The notes under the pieces were generated by a model. That model saw nothing but the letters and a program-made list of their open reading frames with translations. It had not been told where the DNA came from and ran no database searches. From the NCBI RefSeq assembly GCF_036850765.1, contig NC_089496.1:45189113-45253112 (forward strand): DNA of 64,000 nucleotides, given 5' to 3'. Positions 1 through 9,585 of the stretch are shown one piece after another; position 1 is the stretch's first letter; each line of letters starts with the position of its first letter. The position numbers and the translations under genes are program-made. The stretch comes from Saccopteryx bilineata (Eukaryota > Chordata > Mammalia > Chiroptera > Emballonuridae).

Positions 1-1202
1 GAAGTTTTATAGTCCTTGGTTTTACATATAGATGTATTAGCCATTTTAAGTTCATTTTTGTGTATAGTGTGAGGTATGATATTAGAGGATGGAAATTCAG
101 TTGATCTACCATCCTTTGAGGAAAAGCTGTTTTCTCCATTGTCTTGCTCAAGCATATTTTAAAGCTTTAACCTTGAACAAAAGCATTCAAAATGAAATTG
201 GCCGATTTAACTTTTTGTCATGTTTGTAACTCCTTCCTTTTAATGTTCTGGGTTGTACAGAAGAGCGGTGTGTAACAAGTCAACCTCAAGATTGTTTTGG
301 TCAGGAATCCCAGAGTTTTACTTATCAATGTCTGTAAACAGTGGCATTATAAATACATGGTTTTTACTACCTACTTTTGACAAGGTAGTATTATTGTGAA
401 ATCTCACAGCATTATAGAAAGAAAGGCTAAAGATGGTAAAAAGTACCATCATGATTCTGATCCCCAGAGATGAGCTATTAATAACTTTGTTTATATATTT
501 TTTTCTGTACAACACTACATGCACATAAAATTGTGTAACATAACTTTTATTTTTTTTTTTTTATTTTATTTTCTGAAGTTGGAAACGGGGAGGCAGTCAG
601 ATAGACTCCCGCATGCGCCTGACCGGGATCCACCCTGCACGCCCACCAGGGGGCGATGCTCTGCCCATCTGGGGCGCCGCTCTGTTGCAACCAGAGCCAT
701 TCTAGCGCCTGAGGCAGAGGCCACAGAGCCATCCTCAGCGCCCGGGCAAACTTTGCTCCAATGGAGCCTTGGCTGCGGGAGGGGAAGAGAGAGACAGAAA
801 GGAAGGAGAGGGGGAGGGATGGAGAAGCAGATGGGCGCTTCTCCTGTGTGCCCTGGCCGGGAATCGAACCCGGGACTCCTGCACGCCAGGCCAATGCTCT
901 ACCACTGAGCAAACTGGCCAGGGCACATAACTTTTAAAACAAAAATAGTATTATACACGCTATGTATTCTGTTTTGCAACTTGCTATTTTTAGCTAATGT
1001 ATCTTGACATTTTTCTGTTAATTCCATCGTATGGATATAAAATGATTTATTCAATCTCCCAATGACAGACATTTATAGTTATTTCAGTTTCTATATTGTT
1101 ACAACAGTGTTGTTACAAACATTTAGCACATACCTAAGTATTTTTGTGTAAATAGCTTTATATAAATTTAAATCTTTTAGTAATTTACGAATTTTTATTT
1201 AG
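1..1202 (+). other. TAX1BP1: TAX1BP1 intron (partial)
   Basis: This is AT-rich intronic sequence upstream of the first visible exon. It ends in a T-rich tract and AG at 1201-1202. It contains one full-length SINE in inverse orientation (550-924). I see nothing else in it that looks coding or structured. Confidence 0.75.
550..924 (-). mobile_element. Long-form tRNA-derived SINE (Rhin-type)
   Basis: Read on the - strand, this element has a tRNA-like head with box A (TGGCTCAGTGG-like, here mutated) and box B (GGTTCGATTCC). A body of about 300 bp and an A-rich tail follow; the tail is the T-rich run on the + strand. A perfect 12-bp target-site duplication, ACATAACTTTTA, lies at 538-549 and 925-936. 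That fixes the ends and shows L1-type retroposition. The body includes CCCACCAGGGGGCG at 642-655, which resembles a CTCF core. The family name is from memory. Confidence 0.9.
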
Positions 1203-1328
1203 GATGAGAAAACAAAGTGCAATAAATATGCTGATGAACTTGCAAAACTGGAGCTGAAATGGAAAGAACAAGTAAAAATTGCTGAAAATGTAAAACTAGA
1301 ACTAGCTGAAGCAGAGGACAATTACAGA
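1203..1328 (+). CDS. TAX1BP1: TAX1BP1 coding exon (coiled-coil part)
   Basis: This 126-nt exon encodes 42 residues, beginning DEKTKCNKYADELAKLELKW and ending EDNYR. It is highly charged and helical, as expected for the end of the TAX1BP1 coiled coil. It is bounded by AG at 1201-1202 and a strong donor, GTAAGT, at 1329. Both boundaries are phase 0, so skipping would keep the frame. TAX1BP1 is a cytoplasmic selective-autophagy receptor that also adapts the ubiquitin-editing enzyme A20 to limit NF-kB signalling. The coiled coil mediates oligomerisation. Earlier exons (SKICH domain, LC3-interacting region) lie before the window. Confidence 0.93.
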
Positions 1329-2687
1329 GTAAGTTTAGTATTTGTATAACTTGAGGCATAGTTTCTGGTACTTTTGAATGTGTTATCTATAATTTTTATC
1401 AATCTAATGTGCAGTTTTAAATGTACTTTTTATTTAAAATGGATAATTGAGGTAGTATTTTATGTATAAATAAGAATGTACTGTGACTGTAGTTCAGTAA
1501 CTATGAACTGAGGAAATGGATGCCCATATGCATTGCCAATGTGGCTTTATTTCTTTGAATTCAGTTGGTCATGAAAATTCTAATTATGCTTAATTAGTAT
1601 TTAAAGGAGAAAAGTCGTCATTTCAGTAGCCTGTTGTTCACTTAAAAAGAAACATGAACGTGTTTGTAAAATTATTTTAGGGCCTTGGCATTTTTGTGGG
1701 AGTGTAATAATATACAATAAGTAATTTTTGAAATTTGTGTAAGAACTTTTAAATTTATCACCAAAGTGGGTTACTTACGATCCCAAGTGAAATACTGCAG
1801 AATACGTTTTAGCCAGTATAACATAAGCCAACAAACAGCCCTGAATGGTAAATACACTGCTCACAAAAATTAGGGGATATTTCAAAATGAATATGAAGAG
1901 ATAAAATATCCCCTAATTTTTGTGAGTAGTGTAGTATGTGTAAGAGTGTTAGAAAAAAAAACTTAGCATGTTGTCTAGCTAATTAAAAAAGAGAAAGGTA
2001 TTTTCATATTTTTCCATAATGCTTATACTGTCATAGATGAACAATGGGTGATTGAATGGATGAATGAATGAACAACTTAGAGACTGAAAATGTTGGGGAT
2101 AGGGGAAGAGGAGAAGGGAGAAGTAGTTTAACAAATCCCTAGCTTTAGTCACAGTGCACTCTGAGGTTGATAATATCAGTTAACAAAAATAATAGAAAAA
2201 TAGGTTTGGGACATTTTGCCCTTGGCAATGCAAGCAAGACAGCAGTGAAACCTGTCTAACCACCAATTCAAAAGGCACATTTGGAACTTAGGAAAGAAAG
2301 AGTGTGGCACATGAGTGAATGCTTGTGATTTATTGCCATGGGGATGATAGTTGAAAGCATGGAAGAAAAGGAGTTTTCAGAACAGAGAGAGGAGAAGCCA
2401 AAGAAGCCACTTTGGAGACGAACCGTATCTGTAATTGTGCAGAATGGATGCACAGAGCATATGAGGAAGACAGTGTGGGTGCAGTTTCATATAAGCGGGA
2501 GAAGTTCTATGAGTAAGGGAGTTGGTCAGTAATAACCAAATAATTCAGAGATGTCAAAGAGTAAGAACCAGAGAAAACACATGGATATGGTAATAGCAAT
2601 TATTTTGATAGAATGGTATAAACTCTCTTAAAGTATAAGGAGAGAATATGTGATGAAAATAATTACAATTCTTTTTTCTTTATTCAG
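1329..2687 (+). other. TAX1BP1: TAX1BP1 intron
   Basis: This intron runs from GTAAGT to TTTATTCAG. It is AT-rich and carries one 81-bp palindromic mariner-type MITE at 1853-1933. No other recognised repeat or conserved structure was seen. Confidence 0.85.
1853..1933. mobile_element. Palindromic Tc1/mariner-type MITE
   Basis: This is an 81-bp element flanked by TA dinucleotides (1853-1854 and 1932-1933). Its arms of about 31 bp begin CACTGCTCACAAAAATTAGG on the left and CACTACTCACAAAAATTAGG on the right arm read in reverse. They differ at very few positions around a short loop. TA flanks and near-perfect inverted ends fit a non-autonomous mariner element. It has no coding capacity. Confidence 0.85.
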
Positions 2688-2759
2688 CTTCAGCTGGCAG
2701 AGAAAGACAAAGAAATAAATGGTCTAACTTCATATTTGGAAAACCTCTCCAGGGAGAAG
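2688..2759 (+). CDS. TAX1BP1: TAX1BP1 coding exon (24-residue in-frame exon)
   Basis: This 72-nt exon encodes 24 residues, starting LQLAEKDKEINGLTSYLENL. The acceptor is a pyrimidine-rich tract ending TTTATTCAG and the donor is AAG|GTATTG. Both ends are phase 0, so the exon can be included or skipped without a frameshift. The heptad-like spacing of leucines and charged residues continues the coiled coil of the previous exon. I believe this segment is absent from the commonly quoted 789-residue human protein, which makes it a likely cassette exon; that is from memory and unchecked. Confidence 0.88.
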
Positions 2760-3555
2760 GTATTGAACAATGCACTTTTAACATTGTTTTATGTGACACT
2801 GAAGGGTAATACGGCCTTATGAAGAGACAGGATTTGCTTCCTATATGAGAAAATGCTTAAGTGTTGAAACTTAGTTTAGTCTTTGTTACATGTTTTATAC
2901 TTAACAATAAAATGTTACAATGTTCAAACTTAGGAAAACCATAAAAAATTTTAGAAGTATATATAATGTATTTATCTGGTTTTCTTTTGTAATAGGAAAC
3001 ATTTTAGAAGTTGTTAAATGATTTATAGCATACCCTAACATTCAATCAGAGCATACCTTTGTAATATAAAGGATGCTGGTCTGTGGTTCTTTGAGGGGGT
3101 CCCCATATCTTTTTAGAAGTCTATAAAGATAAAACTCTCTTTATAACACTAAGTCTTATTTGCTGCCCCTCCCCCCCGGGTTACGTCGCACACCTGGTGT
3201 GAGAGCAGGGGTGGGGAGACTGCTGGCGTGTTCCTTCAGTCGAGGCACTGGCAGTGGAGTGCATTAGCAGTTAGTATAGTAATCCCAGCCTTGTTGTCAC
3301 AGTTTTTTTCCAGAAAGCTACTTTTATTTAGGAAGATGAAATGGTAAAATCATTAATGTTATTGAAGTTGGGTCCTGGGGTACACATCTTTTTACTGTTC
3401 TGTGTGATGAAATGGGAAGTTCCCCCACAGCACTTCTGTTGCCTAATGAAGTAAAATGTTTATCTTAAGGCAAAGCGCTTGTGCAGTTGTTGGAGTTGTG
3501 GACTGAACTAGCCTCTTTTTTCATGGCATGTTATTTATATTTTAAAGAATGACTA

Positions 3556-3937
3556 ATCTGGATGGTTGACTCAGTGGTAGAGTGTCGGCCTGACGTATGG
3601 ACGCCCCGGGTTCGATTCCTGGTCAGGGCACACAGGAGAAGCAACTGTCTGCTTTTCCTCCCCCTCCCCCTCCCCCTCCCTTTCCCCTTTCTCTCTCTCT
3701 CTCTCTCTTCCCCTCTTGCAGCCATGGCTCAGTTGGAGCAGGTTGGCCCAGGGCATTGAGGATGGCTCCCTGGCCTCACCTCAGGTGCTAAAATAAATAA
3801 CTCAGTTGCCAAGCAATGGAACAAGAGCCACAGATGGGCAGAGCATTGCCCAGTTGAGGGCTTGCCAGGTGGAGTTCATCAGGGTACATGGAGGAGTCTG
3901 TCTATCTGCCTCTTTGCTTCTCACTTAAGAAAAAAAA
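3556..3937 (+). mobile_element. Divergent long-form SINE
   Basis: The tRNA-like head has box B GGTTCGATTCC at about 3610. A long pyrimidine tract (3655-3715), a body related to the other long SINEs and a terminal A-run follow. The 12-bp duplication AAAGAATGACTA lies at 3544-3555 and 3938-3949. The 3' half differs clearly from the copies at 0.55, 9.2, 11.1 and 38.8 kb, and the GGGGGCG core is missing, so this is an older or separate subfamily. Confidence 0.87.
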
Positions 3938-4639
3938 AAAGAATGACTAGTAGACAAACTTTGGTTATTCAGATTGGGATATTTGGCAGAGATTACTTAA
4001 AAAGAAGTGAAGTGAGCCTGTTACTTTAAGGAAAAACAATTGGTAGTATTTGTTACTAATGACAAAATTCAATCTTTTAAGCAAAATGAGAACTTTGGGA
4101 ACCTTGTATCTGCTAAGTTAAGCTCGATACAGGTTGGAGGCCAGATGTGCCAAACCTGTGCACATCTGTGCATACGGTTTACAAGAAGCCTAATGGTCTG
4201 GAGCAGGAACAGCATGGTAAGTGGCCTCTGTAAGGCTAATGTAGCAGAGGTCTACTGCTCATACCTGCACCTGCAAACAAGCCAGGCAGGGCTGTGGGGC
4301 ACGCTCATCAGCTCCAGCACTCTCCCCGGGAGGACTGTCTTCTCCGGGCCTCAGATGGCTACTGGGAAATGCAGCAGTGTTTGTTTAGAACACAGACACT
4401 CAAACGATAATCCCTCATCTCCTGCTGTCACTCAGACCCCCCAAATGCTATTACAGTAATTCAGAATTGTGGAAGTCACCAATTAAATTAAAAAAATTAA
4501 AACTATTTGAAATGTTCCTTAACACTAGATTCCTGACTAATGATGATTCCTGAATCATCAATTTATATATATTTCCAGATGACCTGCTTTCCATCTGAGA
4601 ATGGAAGAGTTAATATATATATTTATAAATGATTTATAT

Positions 4640-5177
4640 ATGCTTACCAATAATTTATAGGAATATAGCATTTCTAATGACATGCTATAATAGCATGATG
4701 ATTAAATAATAATAGTGACAATTTATACAGATGCTTGATAGGATGTTTTATTGTAATTGCATTGACTCCATGGATATGGTATATTTCTCTGTTGAAGCTC
4801 TCTTTAATTTTTCTCAGTAATGTTGTTTTTAATATATAGGCCATGTACATCTTGCATGAAATGTATTCCTAATTTTATCTAGTGATGTTAATATAAATGG
4901 GATTTTTCAGTTGTGTGCTGCTTATATGTAGAAATACAATTGATATTATATAGTGACCACCTTGCTAAATTCACTCATTCCCATAGTTTTAATAGCTTCC
5001 TTAGGATTTTCTGTATGTATGATATGTCAATCTTTCTGCCTTAATCTGAATCTGAATCTTGCCTTAATCCACCGATTCTCCACTACAATGTTGAATAGAA
5101 GTGGTGAGAGCAGACATCCTTGCCAGTATTGAAGTTAGGTAGAATCATTTAGTTTATCACCATTAAGGTTCATTCTA
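4640..5177 (-). mobile_element. L1 fragment, antisense (left part)
   Basis: The + strand reads like the antisense of mammalian L1 ORF2, including the typical stretch TTGAATAGAAGTGGTGAGAG near 5092-5111. The frame is decayed. It continues at 5739 after a nested SINE insertion. The left boundary is approximate. Confidence 0.7.
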
Positions 5178-5360
5178 TGACCTGTGGTGGCGCAGTGGAT
5201 TAATCGTTGACCTGAATTGTTGAGGTCACCAGTTTGAAAGCCTGGGCTTGCCCAGTCTAGGAGTAGATTGTGCCAAGTTGATACTTTCTGTTCCTCCCTC
5301 TGCTGCCCCCACCCCCCACTGCCTTTCTCTGACTCCTCTCTCTAAAACCAAGAAACAAAA

Positions 5361-5396
<36 letters not shown>

Positions 5397-5738
5397 GAGG
5401 CAGAGATAGACAGGGACAGACAGACAGGAACGGAGAGAGATGAGAAGCATCAATCATCAGTTTCTCGTTGCGCGTTGCGACTTCTTAGTTGTTCATTGAT
5501 TGCTTTCTCACATGTGCCTTGACCGTGGGCCTTCAGCAGACTGAGTAACCCCCTGCTGGAGCCAGCGACCTTGGGTCCAAGCTGGTGAGCTCTTTGCTCA
5601 AGCCAGATGAGCCTGCGCTCAAGCTGGCGACCTCGGGGTCTCGAACCTGGGTCCTTCCGCATCCCAGTCCGAAGCTCTATCCACTGCGCCACCACCTGGT
5701 CAGGCAAGAAACAAAATCTTAAAAAAAAAAAAAAAAAA
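5178..5738 (+). mobile_element. Short-form SINE, interrupted by a second SINE
   Basis: The head, GGTGGCGCAGTGGATTAATC at about 5186, is followed by a box-B-like region and a CT-rich tail reaching about 5348. The element resumes as the duplicated target plus an A-run at 5705-5738. It inserted into the L1 fragment and was then itself hit in its A-rich end by the SINE at 5365-5704. Confidence 0.8.
5365..5704 (-). mobile_element. Ves-like SINE (about 340 bp), nested
   Basis: On the - strand the element begins CCTGACCAGGTGGTGGCGCA. It has box B GGTTCGAGACC, a body of AGCTTG/CTGGC-rich repeats and a long A-tail (T30 or more on the + strand from 5363). The perfect 16-bp duplication CAAGAAACAAAATCTT lies at 5349-5364 and 5705-5720. 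Its long pure tail suggests it is young. An 85-codon frame across it (5450-5707, -) is incidental. Confidence 0.92.
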
Positions 5739-6125
5739 TTTCACTCTGGATTTTTGTGGATGTCTTTTATCAGGTTAAGGAAGTTCCTTTTTGTTTCTAT
5801 TTTGTTGGAGATTTTTATTTCTTTAAATTACGAGTAACTTGAATTTTGTAAAGTACTTCTGCGTCTATTGAAATGTTTTATTCCTTTAGTCTGTGAACGT
5901 GGTAAATTACATTGGTTTTTGGATGTTTAGCTAAATTTGCTTTCTTGTGATAAAACGCATTTGGTCATGAAGGATTATTTTTTAATACTGTTGGATATAA
6001 ATTCTTAAGTTAATGATTTTTGCATCAGCATTCATGAGGGCTAAGGTCTGCTGTTTTCCTGCTGCCATTGTTGGGTTTTGTCTACCAGGTTAATGGCCTT
6101 GTGAAGTAGAGAAGTGTTTTTTCCA
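5739..6125 (-). mobile_element. L1 fragment, antisense (right part)
   Basis: This continues the antisense L1 ORF2-like sequence interrupted at 5177. The + strand contains GTGGATGTCTTTTATCAGGT and later text typical of the antisense of the reverse-transcriptase region. It is decayed with no open frame. The right end is approximate. Confidence 0.7.
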
Positions 6126-6321
6126 CCCTTCCCATCTGAATTAGTATTTTTTTAAAAAAATAAGGTTTATTAAATGTTTGATAAAATGTTTGTTAAGAGA
6201 TTTAGTTTTCCCTCAGCTCAATAAAAGAGGGCACTTTTTTGGCAGTAATAAAAATACATGGGCCTTTATTCTGCTTCCTGGTTTTGGTATATGGGGGAGG
6301 GGCCTTTTCCAGTGTCTGCTT

Positions 6322-6738
6322 TAAAAAGTCCCCTGACTTACCTGTGGTGGGTACATTAAAGACCCTAGTGGATGTCTGAAACTTCCAGAATATTGAGCCC
6401 TATGTTAGATATATTGAGAGTTTTTCCTATGCCCGCATTTCTGTGGTCAAGTCTGGGGCCATTATTCAGTAAGGGTTACTTGAACACAAGCACTGAAGTA
6501 CCACAGTAGTCTGATAACCAAGACAGCTACTAAGTGACTAAGGGTGAGCAGTGGGTATGCTAGAAAGGGACGATTCCTGTCCTGGGCAGGACAGGACAGG
6601 ATGGAGCAGGATTTCATCATGTGCAATTTAAAACTAACGTGTTGTGTGTGGAATTTTTCATTTAATTCGTTTGGACCGTGGTTGCCGTGGGTATCTGAAA
6701 CCACAGAAAGAAAAACTGGATAAGCAGAAACTACTGTA
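6322..6738. mobile_element. Tigger/pogo-type DNA transposon relic (MITE)
   Basis: The left end includes AGTCCCCTGACTTACC and GTGGATGTCTGAAAC. The right end includes CCGTGGTTGCCGTGGGTATC, GAAACCACAGAAAG and the terminal GGATAAGCAGAAACTACTGTA. These resemble imperfect inverted ends of mammalian Tigger MITEs. TA dinucleotides lie at both borders. The inner part, with AACCAAGACAGCTACTAAGT, also fits. No transposase frame is present. Confidence 0.72.
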
Positions 6739-6847
6739 ATAAGGAAATAATTTTAGTGTTATACTTTGGGTAAATGTTTAATGTTGCACTTGCTATAAAA
6801 TATTTGATATTTCTTTGCTTATTTGCCTTTGTTTTTGTTAATTGTAG

Positions 6848-7031
6848 GAACTTAAAAGGAGTCTAGAGAATCAAGCAGGAGGGAAGATGGAAGGTCAGCA
6901 TTCCCAGAGTCCTCAGCAGATCTCACAGGGTGTCAGCAAGTGCTCAGAGCAAGGTGGCCATGTTTCTGCAGTGCCGGACACACAGCTAGTTCTGCAGTAT
7001 GGTAATCCTTACGCAACACAGGAAACAAGAG
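6848..7031 (+). CDS. TAX1BP1: TAX1BP1 coding exon (variable linker)
   Basis: This 184-nt exon starts ELKRSLENQ after the acceptor TTGTAG. It encodes a Gln/Ser-rich linker between the coiled coil and the zinc fingers, ending NPYATQETR plus one base of the next codon. The annotated donor is GAG|GTTATT, which is weak at +3 to +5. An internal GAAG|GTCAGC donor at 6893/6894 would remove 138 nt (46 codons) and still join in frame to the next exon. That resembles the shorter human isoform (747 versus 789 residues). The linker differs more from the human sequence I recall than the flanking exons do. Confidence 0.92.
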
Positions 7032-7357
7032 GTTATTAAAGTACTTTTGGTTTGGGGTTAGCTGAGTTTGGAGTTTTTCTGTTTATATCTTTGTGGGATT
7101 AGCAAACTACTGGTACGGTCAACTCTAATAGAAACATAATGAGCACTTTATATGTTGAACGCAAACTGGCTTCATCCAGATGTGATGCTCTATTTGCTTA
7201 TTGTTCTTATTTTTAAAAATCACTTGGTTAAAAATTAAATTTTTAGATGTACTAAAATGATTTATATTCTGTACATCATAGCTATACAGAGAGATTTTAA
7301 TTTTAGTACCAGATTTCACCCTTCCCTTGCAAAAAAAATAAATAAAATTTTTTTTAG
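7032..7357 (+). other. TAX1BP1: TAX1BP1 short intron
   Basis: This is a 326-bp AT-rich intron with no recognised repeat. It begins GTTATT and ends with a T-run and AG at 7356-7357. Confidence 0.9.
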
Positions 7358-7506
7358 ATGGAGCAGATGGTGCTTTTTACCCAGATGAAATCCAAAGGCC
7401 ACCTGTGAGAATACCCTCCTGGGGAATGGAAGATAATGTTGTCTGCAGCCAGCCTGCTCGAAACCTTAGTCGGCCTGATGGTTTAGAAGACCCCGAGGAT
7501 AGTAAA
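7358..7506 (+). CDS. TAX1BP1: TAX1BP1 coding exon (pre-zinc-finger linker)
   Basis: This 149-nt exon completes a split Asp codon and encodes DGADGAFYPDEIQRPP, then a Pro/Ser-rich stretch ending GLEDPEDSK. The donor is AAA|GTAAAT. The sequence matches the conserved linker of TAX1BP1 closely. In life it is probably flexible and connects the coiled coil to the ubiquitin-binding fingers. Its acidic end continues into the EDENVP start of the next exon, 5.3 kb away. Confidence 0.95.
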
Positions 7507-7744
7507 GTAAATTGACTTTCCATTGTCTGAACCTTTCCCTTCTATTTTCTCTCCTACGTAGAGAGTTACGTGGTTGTGTGTTTTGAGAGAATGTGTGTGC
7601 TTGTGTGTACATATGATACTTGATTTTTTAAAAACTGCTTATATTTAAATTTGAAAAAACTGTTAATATCCTTCATATTTATATTTTAGGATTTATACTC
7701 AAGTGAAATATTAATTTTGGAGAATGACCTCAAAATATTAACAG

Positions 7745-7935
7745 TTTAATTAAAAAAAATTTTATTGATACATAACTGATACAACACTATATTAGTTTCA
7801 GGAGTGCCAGATGATGACCGTGAGTCTAGTTAACATCTATTCTTGTTAGATTTTCCCCTTGTTGGAGAACTTAAGATCTACTTTTAGCAATCTTTAAATA
7901 TACAATACAGTATTATTAACTATAGTGATAGATTT
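7745..7935 (-). mobile_element. L1 3'-end fragment
   Basis: The + strand carries ACACTATATTAGTTTCAGGA, TCTAGTTAACATCTATTC and AATACAGTATTATTAACTAT. These are characteristic of the antisense of the 3' untranslated end of carnivore/bat-type L1 elements. It is 5'-truncated with no coding remnant. Confidence 0.7.
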
Positions 7936-9166
7936 AGATTAATCTTAATTTACACTAAATAATTTACTTTTTTTTGCTGAAGACGTGGTAGGCTGGAAGA
8001 AGCGAAGTGTAAATGATGATATTGTGCTGCGGTGTGCATCTTCATTTTAGCATTTCTAGCCTCCTTTAAATTTTAAGGGGGACTGTTTAGCTAGAAAAAA
8101 GGCAGGGCATGTATTATTATTTCCAGAGAAATATCTTATAGACATTGTTAGTATTTAATCTTTCAGCAGCACAAACTGGTGGTAATTAAATTAGTTTATG
8201 TAGCATGTCGCTATTTTTATTTCATTTAAAGGATTTCTTCATTTAATAAATAGGTTCTTTTCCTCAAAGTAGCTCCTTTTGGATTTCCTGTGCATTCAGA
8301 TGAATTTAAAAGAAATGCTTTATCGTGCTCTTTGCAAGTACAGTGGTATCATGACCTGTTTCTCATTTAATCTAGTTTGCTACATTTAATTGCTATTAAC
8401 CTTTGCAGAAACTGATCAGTGTTCAGACAGACATGATTTTAGCCCTAGTGTTCAACACCCATAATGGAGAAAAATGTATTTCTCTCTTCTGCCTTTTGGC
8501 CTCCTGTGTCCATTACTGGGAATAATTAGGAAAACTGTCAGAACTTTTGTAGCATATTTAAGGTCTAGAGTATAATTTTACTGCTTTTCCACACCTTGAC
8601 TTCACATTTTGCATATTTAATCTGATCATTCTGGGCGTAGATGTTACATGTGACGAGCCCTTCTCTTCCGCAGTCGTCTGCTTCAGTTTAATTAGCAGTG
8701 TTCTTTCTGATCTGTGTGCTTTGCCCTTCTGCAAACCCAGGAGAAGCAGTGTTAGAGGCTTGTGCTCATTTGCTGACATGCTTAGATTTGGTAATGAGAT
8801 GGAAGGGCTCTTAATAGGCACATTTTGGGTAACTGTATTTTGCAATCAGAAGATTTTTCACATTAACAGAAATTTATGTACATTCAGACCTTTTTTTTTT
8901 CCAAAAATTCTTGTCATTAAAACAAAAATCATTTGCAACCAAAATATTTTACTAAGTAATTTTAATTAGAATTTAGAAAGCAGATTTGAGTTGACCTGCT
9001 CCTTTCTTTAGTTTTGTGCTCTGGAAGGGATCAGCAGCGTGGGACCCAGCCTCTTTGGGTCAGGGCTGAGGCAGCCCACTGCTCAGCTGCTCCAGTCATG
9101 CACCTGCCGTATTTCTTCCTTCTGCACCAGAAACTGGGCAGCTCTCAGATCAAAACCCTTTTATGA

Positions 9167-9585
9167 TTGGCCTAGCGTGCGGAGGACCCAGGTTCGATTC
9201 CCGACCAGGGCACACAGGAGAAGCGCCCATTTGCTTCTCCACCCCTCCGCCGCACCTTCCTCTCTGTCTCTCTCTTCCCCTCCCGCAGCCAAGGCTCCAT
9301 TGGAGCAAAGATGGCCCGGGCGCTGGGGATGGCTCCTTGGCCTCTGCCCCAGGCGCTAGAGTGGCTCTGGTTGCAACATGGCGACGCCCAGGATGGACAG
9401 AGCATCGCCCCCTGGTGGGCAGAGCATCGCCCCTGGTGGGCAGAGCATCGCCCCTGGTGGGCGTGCCGGGTGGATCCCGGTCGGGCGCATGCGGGAGTCT
9501 GTCTGACTGTCTCTCCCTGTTTCCAGCTTCAGAAAATAGCAAAAAACAAACAAACAAAAAAACAACAACAAAAAAAAAACAAAAC
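9167..9585 (+). mobile_element. 5'-truncated long-form SINE with triplicated module
   Basis: This copy starts within the tRNA head (TTGGCCTAGCGTGCGG), so box A is lost and box B (GGTTCGATTCC) is kept. The body ends in an A-rich tail with AAAC repeats. The perfect 14-bp duplication AAACCCTTTTATGA lies at 9153-9166 and 9586-9599. The segment GAGCATCGCCCC(C)TGGTGG is present three times in tandem (9400-9462), whereas other copies in the window have it once. Confidence 0.92.
9400..9462 (+). repeat. Three tandem 20-22-bp units inside a SINE
   Basis: The units lie at 9400-9421, 9422-9442 and 9443-9462. The first has five C residues before TGG and the other two have four. Read on the other strand, each unit resembles the CTCF core CCACCAGGGGGCG. 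Confidence 0.9.

Larger units (their letters stand above)
2760..6847 (+). other. TAX1BP1: TAX1BP1 intron with nested repeats
   Basis: This 4.1-kb intron holds a divergent long-form SINE (3556-3937), an antisense L1 fragment broken by nested SINEs (4640-6125) and a Tigger relic (6322-6738). The stretches 3060-3540 and 3950-4500 are not assigned. A 139-codon open frame at 4040-4459 has no recognisable domain and is not called a gene. Confidence 0.8.

Noticed and set aside
1853..1933. microRNA gene
   Set aside because: The hairpin is explained by a mariner MITE with TA flanks. Small-RNA production is possible but unsupported, so it is listed as a finding, not as an RNA gene.
3563..3632. tRNA-like sequence with boxes A and B
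   Set aside because: It is the head of a SINE with target duplications and a poly-A tail. The same applies to the heads of the other SINEs. No intact tRNA gene with a plausible cloverleaf outside SINEs was seen.
4040..4459. 139-codon open frame
   Set aside because: It lies in a TAX1BP1 intron, has no recognisable domain, and shows no splice or promoter context. It is treated as chance.
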